DNA of 64,000 nt from an uncultured Lachnospiraceae bacterium (GTDB lineage: Bacteria > Bacillota > Clostridia > Lachnospirales > Lachnospiraceae): NCBI GenBank assembly GCA_900542015.1, contig UQLY01000001.1, forward strand, positions 1-64,000, written 5' to 3'. A model generated the notes under the pieces. That model had not been told where the DNA came from. It searched no databases and saw only the letters and a program-made list of their open reading frames with translations. The position numbers were made by a program, and so were the translations under genes. Positions 61,044 to 64,000 of this stretch are shown here, one piece after another. Within the stretch, counting starts at the first letter, position 1, and each line of letters begins with the position of its first letter.

Positions 61044-61093
61044 CATACAAGATGTTGCGTTTCTATTATAGGACACCCTATGGAGAAAAGCAA
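61044..61093 (-). promoter_or_regulatory. nrdD promoter with NrdR-like box
   Basis: On the minus strand TTGCTT (61088-61093), 17-nt spacer, perfect TATAAT (61065-61070). Just after the -10, CGCAACATCTTGTATG (61044-61059) resembles the distal NrdR box before nrdR (ACACAACATCTATGTA). Position over the start point fits repression. A convincing second box at the proper spacing was not seen. Confidence 0.6.
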
Positions 61094-61357
61094 CCCATAA
61101 TATTCAATATTTTTTTGAAAAACGCTTGAAAAGTATACTTATATCGTATACCATTTGATTATATGGTGTTTTAAGTTTTGTATAGGGCTATGGGCTGTGG
61201 TGGAAGCATGTCAGATTATAATTGCTTTTTCAGCCCGGAGTTTTAAATGGCATTTTTCTAACAGCATGCTTTTCCTTCATTATATGCTTCCATCTACTCT
61301 TTCTCTCCCATATACAAGACTTAAAAGTTGGACCTTAATTTTTAGGAGGAACAGATT
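61094..61357 (+). promoter_or_regulatory. Leader and control region of purO
   Basis: 264 bp without a gene. GTATAC occurs twice (61133-61138, 61146-61151); ACCAT/ATGGT form an inverted repeat (61150-61167). A nested hairpin lies at 61192-61236: outer stem GGGCTG/CAGCCC, inner stem AAGCA/TGCTT. I recognise neither a guanine nor a ZTP riboswitch. AGGAGG lies 8 nt before the purO ATG. Confidence 0.45.
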
Positions 61358-62071
61358 ATGAACATGTTATCACTGGAAAACGAGTTGAAAAGCAACGCCT
61401 ATCCCGGGCGCGGCATTGTGATCGGCAAATCCCCCGACGGAACCAAAGCCGTTGCCGCTTACTTCATTATGGGGCGCAGCGTCAACAGCCGGAACCGCAT
61501 TTTTGTTGAAGACGGCGAAGGCATCCGCACACAGGCTTTCGATCCCTCCAAGCTGGAAGATCCCAGTCTGATCATCTACGCGCCCGTTCGCGTATTGGGC
61601 AATAAGACCATTGTGACAAACGGTGACCAGACAGACACGATCTATGAAGGCATGGATATCCAGCTTACCTTTGAGCAATCTTTAAGATGCCGCGAATTTG
61701 AGCCGGACGCCCCCAACTATACGCCTCGTATTTCCGGTATTATTCATAGGGAAAACGGCAGTTTCAATTATGCAATGTCCATCTTAAAAAGCAATAACGG
61801 CAATCCCGCAGCATGCAACCGCTATACCTTTGCCTATGAAAATCCCGTTGCCGGCGAAGGACATTTTATCCACACCTATATGCACGACGGCAATCCTCTG
61901 CCAAGCTTTGAAGGAGAGCCCAAACTGGTTGCGGTATCCGATGATATCGACGCTTTTACGGACATGCTCTGGAACAGTCTGAATGAAGAAAATAAAGTTT
62001 CCCTGTTTGTCCGCTATATCGATATCGCCACAGGAACCTATGAAACGAAAATTGTCAACAAAAATCAATAA
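61358..62071 (+). CDS. purO: IMP cyclohydrolase, PurO type
   Basis: 237 residues: LKSNAYPGRGIVIGKSPDGT, AAYFIMGRSVNSRNRIF, YTPRISGIIHRENGSFNYAM. Fits the IMP_cyclohydrolase (PurO) family first known in archaea. Closes FAICAR to IMP, the last step of purine synthesis. The next gene makes FAICAR, so the two replace bifunctional PurH. Strong SD AGGAGG. Confidence 0.92.
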   Translation: MNMLSLENELKSNAYPGRGIVIGKSPDGTKAVAAYFIMGRSVNSRNRIFVEDGEGIRTQAFDPSKLEDPSLIIYAPVRVLGNKTIVTNGDQTDTIYEGMDIQLTFEQSLRCREFEPDAPNYTPRISGIIHRENGSFNYAMSILKSNNGNPAACNRYTFAYENPVAGEGHFIHTYMHDGNPLPSFEGEPKLVAVSDDIDAFTDMLWNSLNEENKVSLFVRYIDIATGTYETKIVNKNQ

Positions 62072-62094
62072 ATTACTTTCAGGAGGAAAAAAAC

Positions 62095-63273
62095 ATGAAT
62101 GAAATCCAATTGAAATACGGATGTAACCCGAACCAGAAGCCTTCCCGCATTTTTATGGCTGACGGAAGCGAACTTCCCGTTACCGTATTAAACGGGAAAC
62201 CGGGCTATATCAATTTTCTGGACGCTTTCAACGGCTGGCAGCTTGTAAAGGAATTAAAAGAAGCCACGGGACTTCCCGCCGCCACTTCCTTTAAACACGT
62301 ATCTCCCGCCGGCGCGGCAGTCGGTCTTCCCTTAGACGATACGCTTGCCAAAATCTATTGGGTCGACGATCTCGGCGAATTATCCCCCCTTGCCTGCGCG
62401 TACGCAAGAGCAAGAGGCGCGGACCGCATGTCTTCCTTCGGCGATTTCATCGCCTTATCCGATATCTGCGACGCAGACACCGCAAGACTGATCAAAAGAG
62501 AAGTTTCCGACGGCGTCATCGCTCCCGGTTTTACCGAAGAAGCACTTGCCATGCTGAAAGAAAAGAAAAAAGGCAACTATAATGTCATCCAGATTGATCC
62601 TTCTTATGTTCCCGCTCCCGTTGAACAGAAACAGGTTTACGGCATTACCTTTGAGCAGGGGCGCAACGAACTGGATGTCAACGGAGATCTTTTATCCAAT
62701 ATCGTAACGGAAAATAAAGAAATCCCCGAATCGGCTCTGATCGATATGAAAATCGCTCTGATTACCTTGAAATATACCCAGTCCAACTCCGTCTGCTATG
62801 TCAAAAACGGACAGGCAATCGGAATCGGCGCCGGACAGCAGTCCCGTATCCACTGCACGCGCCTTGCCGGACAGAAAGCGGACAACTGGTTCTTACGCCA
62901 GTCTCCCCAGGTCATGGGCTTACAGTTTGTAGATAAGTTAGGACGCGCTGACAGAGACAACGCCATCGACGTATATATGGGCGAAGAATATATGGACGTG
63001 CTTGCAGACGGCGTATGGGAAAAAACCTTTAAGGTAAAGCCTCCCGTATTTACCGCAGAAGAGAAAAAAGCTTGGCTTGCCAAAAACCAGAATGTAACCC
63101 TTGGTTCCGATGCCTTCTTCCCCTTCTCTGACAATATTGAAAGAGCTCACAAAAGCGGCGTTAAATATATCGCGCAGCCGGGCGGCTCCGTCAGGGACGA
63201 TGCAGTGATCGAATGCTGCAACAAATATGATATGGTAATGGCTTTCACGGGAATCCGGTTATTCCACCATTAA
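62095..63273 (+). CDS. Stand-alone AICAR formyltransferase (PurH-like)
   Basis: 392 residues, the length of the formyltransferase part only of PurH. Motifs: LKYGCNPNQKPSRIF, TSFKHVSPAGAAVGLPL with the Lys-His pair of AICARFT, TLKYTQSNSVCYVKNGQAIG, IGAGQQSRIHCTRLA, and PGGSVRDDAVIECC. Transfers formyl from 10-formyl-THF to AICAR. No MGS-like cyclohydrolase domain; PurO, encoded 23 bp upstream, supplies that activity. Confidence 0.94.
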   Translation: MNEIQLKYGCNPNQKPSRIFMADGSELPVTVLNGKPGYINFLDAFNGWQLVKELKEATGLPAATSFKHVSPAGAAVGLPLDDTLAKIYWVDDLGELSPLACAYARARGADRMSSFGDFIALSDICDADTARLIKREVSDGVIAPGFTEEALAMLKEKKKGNYNVIQIDPSYVPAPVEQKQVYGITFEQGRNELDVNGDLLSNIVTENKEIPESALIDMKIALITLKYTQSNSVCYVKNGQAIGIGAGQQSRIHCTRLAGQKADNWFLRQSPQVMGLQFVDKLGRADRDNAIDVYMGEEYMDVLADGVWEKTFKVKPPVFTAEEKKAWLAKNQNVTLGSDAFFPFSDNIERAHKSGVKYIAQPGGSVRDDAVIECCNKYDMVMAFTGIRLFHH

Positions 63274-63275
63274 AA

Positions 63276-63340
63276 AAATGCAGGGGCTGTCTCATTGATC
63301 GATACCCAAACTGATCAATGAGACAGCCCACATTTTTTAT
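63276..63340. terminator. Bidirectional terminator after the purine operon
   Basis: A 17-bp perfect stem (GGGCTGTCTCATTGATC, 63284-63300, with its complement 63313-63329) and a 12-nt loop, flanked by an A-run before and T6 after. Serves the plus-strand purine genes and the minus-strand Rpn gene, whose stop lies just beyond. Confidence 0.92.
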
Positions 63341-63346
63341 TGTGAT

Positions 63347-63505
63347 CTATTGCTGCATTTTCTTCTCAAAGGAAGCTATATCCATTCCGGCGTTTTCCGC
63401 CGCTTCCTGAATGCTAATAACCCCCTTCTTTACAAGCCGGACCAACATCTTTAAACCGCCTTGTTCCATTCCTCTTTTTTCTATTTTGTCCAATACCTCA
63501 CACAT
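63347..63505 (-). CDS. Predicted intragenic C-terminal protein of the second Rpn gene
   Basis: ATG 63505, in frame with the Rpn C-terminus, 10 nt after a perfect AAAGGAGG (63516-63523, minus strand). It would give 52 residues: MCEVLDKIEKRGMEQGGLKM, VRLVKKGVISIQEAAENAGM, ending FEKKMQQ. Same design as the internal start of the Rpn gene at 20271, in an unrelated C-terminal sequence. It stays translatable although the upstream half is frameshifted. Confidence 0.5.
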   Translation of the reverse strand: MCEVLDKIEKRGMEQGGLKMLVRLVKKGVISIQEAAENAGMDIASFEKKMQQ

Positions 63506-64000
63506 GGTTACCGCACCTCCTTTGTTAAAATCCTTTTGTGCCTTTTCAAATCTGTCGTCTCCGGTCAATACCGTCAACAACTTTAAAACTTCATCCACAT
63601 ACCTGATCTCCTGCTTTGGCGGCTGATAATCGCCCTTTCTACGTATCTGTGAAAAATAATCCGCTACAATCTTAAAATCGCTCTGAAACATGGCGATCTG
63701 TTCATCCGATAAAAAAGCAATGTCAAACACATTGATACCGTAATCCTGAAAATAAGGTTTTATCTCCTCCGGTATGCTCATCCGTTCTGACATCCTCTTG
63801 GGCGTCTTCCATCTGTGCTTCGTCCCAAAATACAAAACCATTGTTACAACCGGATATCTGTCCTCCCCACCGGCAAGACATTGCGACCGGTAAGACGCCC
63901 CGTCATACCCGAAACGGCATATCCGGATCTTCCACCGTCTGGTTTTCCATTCCCAGCATGGAAATTCTGAGATCCTTCTGCTTCCAGATTTTCGATAAAT
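63347..64000 (-). pseudogene. Rpn-family nuclease gene, frameshifted, runs off the window
   Basis: Minus strand. The distal part (RYPVVTMVLYFGTKHRWKTP, INVFDIAFLSDEQIAMFQSD, FKIVADYFSQIRRKGDYQPP) is Rpn-family. Reading 5' to 3', the proximal part fits in another frame (ISMLGMENQTVEDPDMPFRV, then TGA); the family continues as GYDGASYRSQ in the distal frame. The shift is at about 63905-63915. The sequence there fits loss of one of two tandem 8-bp TTCGGGTA copies. So the nuclease is probably inactive. The 5' end is outside the window. An internal start is annotated separately. Confidence 0.75.

Noticed and set aside
60935..61093. Longer N-terminus of NrdD
   Set aside because: The promoter with TATAAT at 61065-61070 lies inside this stretch, and the family starts at the ATP-cone after the GTG at 60934.
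61094..61357. Guanine or ZTP riboswitch before purO
   Set aside because: The conserved core elements of either class are missing; only an unassigned hairpin is visible.

Overview
The window looks like chromosome of a strictly anaerobic, spore-forming Gram-positive in the Clostridia, most likely Lachnospiraceae. Reasons: purine-rich Shine-Dalgarno sites before almost every gene, a YlmC/YmxH sporulation protein, anaerobic ribonucleotide reductase (NrdD/NrdG) with NrdR, pyruvate phosphate dikinase, a rubredoxin-tailed flavoprotein, an archaeal-type IMP cyclohydrolase beside a stand-alone AICAR formyltransferase, and a TagGH/LCP wall-glycan locus. Family names come from motif recognition by eye; no database search was possible.

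Layout. (1) 46-7615, minus: a sensory operon of a giant membrane HD-GYP protein (ECF-S-like membrane domain, propeller repeats, Y_Y_Y), two BMP-family binding proteins and a chemoreceptor. Upstream lie a 45-codon ORF with its own terminator and a MalT-like LuxR ATPase regulator (7695-10425). (2) 10762-13650, minus: a decayed partition module of an integrative element (ParA, ParB, TTRAP, DUF3970, a nonsense-broken DUF6075 gene and a frameshifted small gene), with no integrase or conjugation genes. (3) 13907-16567: ppdK. (4) 16721-41904, nearly all minus: a surface-polysaccharide cluster with sugar-phosphate transferase, two COG5610-type proteins, glycosyltransferases, glycerophosphotransferase-like proteins, a complete GDP-heptose pathway (gmhA, gmhB-hddC fusion, hddA), a TagGH-type exporter whose ATPase carries an extracytoplasmic cohesin-like domain, an SH3 lipoprotein and an LCP ligase. 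The part from about 21.85 to 33.53 kb is visibly more AT-rich than its flanks and looks imported. (5) 20271-21861, plus, inside that cluster: an Rpn-family nuclease gene followed by two extra tandem copies of its own 3' end. (6) 42225-46606: a HTH regulator facing the LCP gene across repeated operator-like motifs, then nrdR, ylmC/ymxH and an HD hydrolase. (7) 46790-61093: GH3 beta-glucosidase, chromate-type transporter pair, acyltransferase, HAD phosphatase, sfsA-sbcC-sbcD, flavin reductase-rubredoxin and nrdG-nrdD. (8) 61358-63273: purO and AICAR formyltransferase. (9) 63347-64000: a second Rpn gene, frameshifted.

The most interesting system is the Rpn locus. A perfect internal Shine-Dalgarno and ATG inside the nuclease gene would give a C-terminal-only protein, like the intragenic antitoxins described for E. 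coli rpn genes. The downstream tandem copies begin their open frame at that same internal ATG. By eye, base changes after that ATG are all synonymous until the variable repeat, while amino-acid changes occur just before it. The second Rpn gene at the right edge also has a strong internal SD and ATG, and its upstream half is broken. This suggests that C-terminal proteins are retained, and here amplified, independently of the nuclease.

Other points: a 27-nt element shared by the two promoter regions around the LuxR regulator, repeated TGTGACAAAAT motifs between the LCP gene and the HTH regulator, a consensus promoter with NrdR-like boxes before nrdR, and a matching candidate before nrdD.
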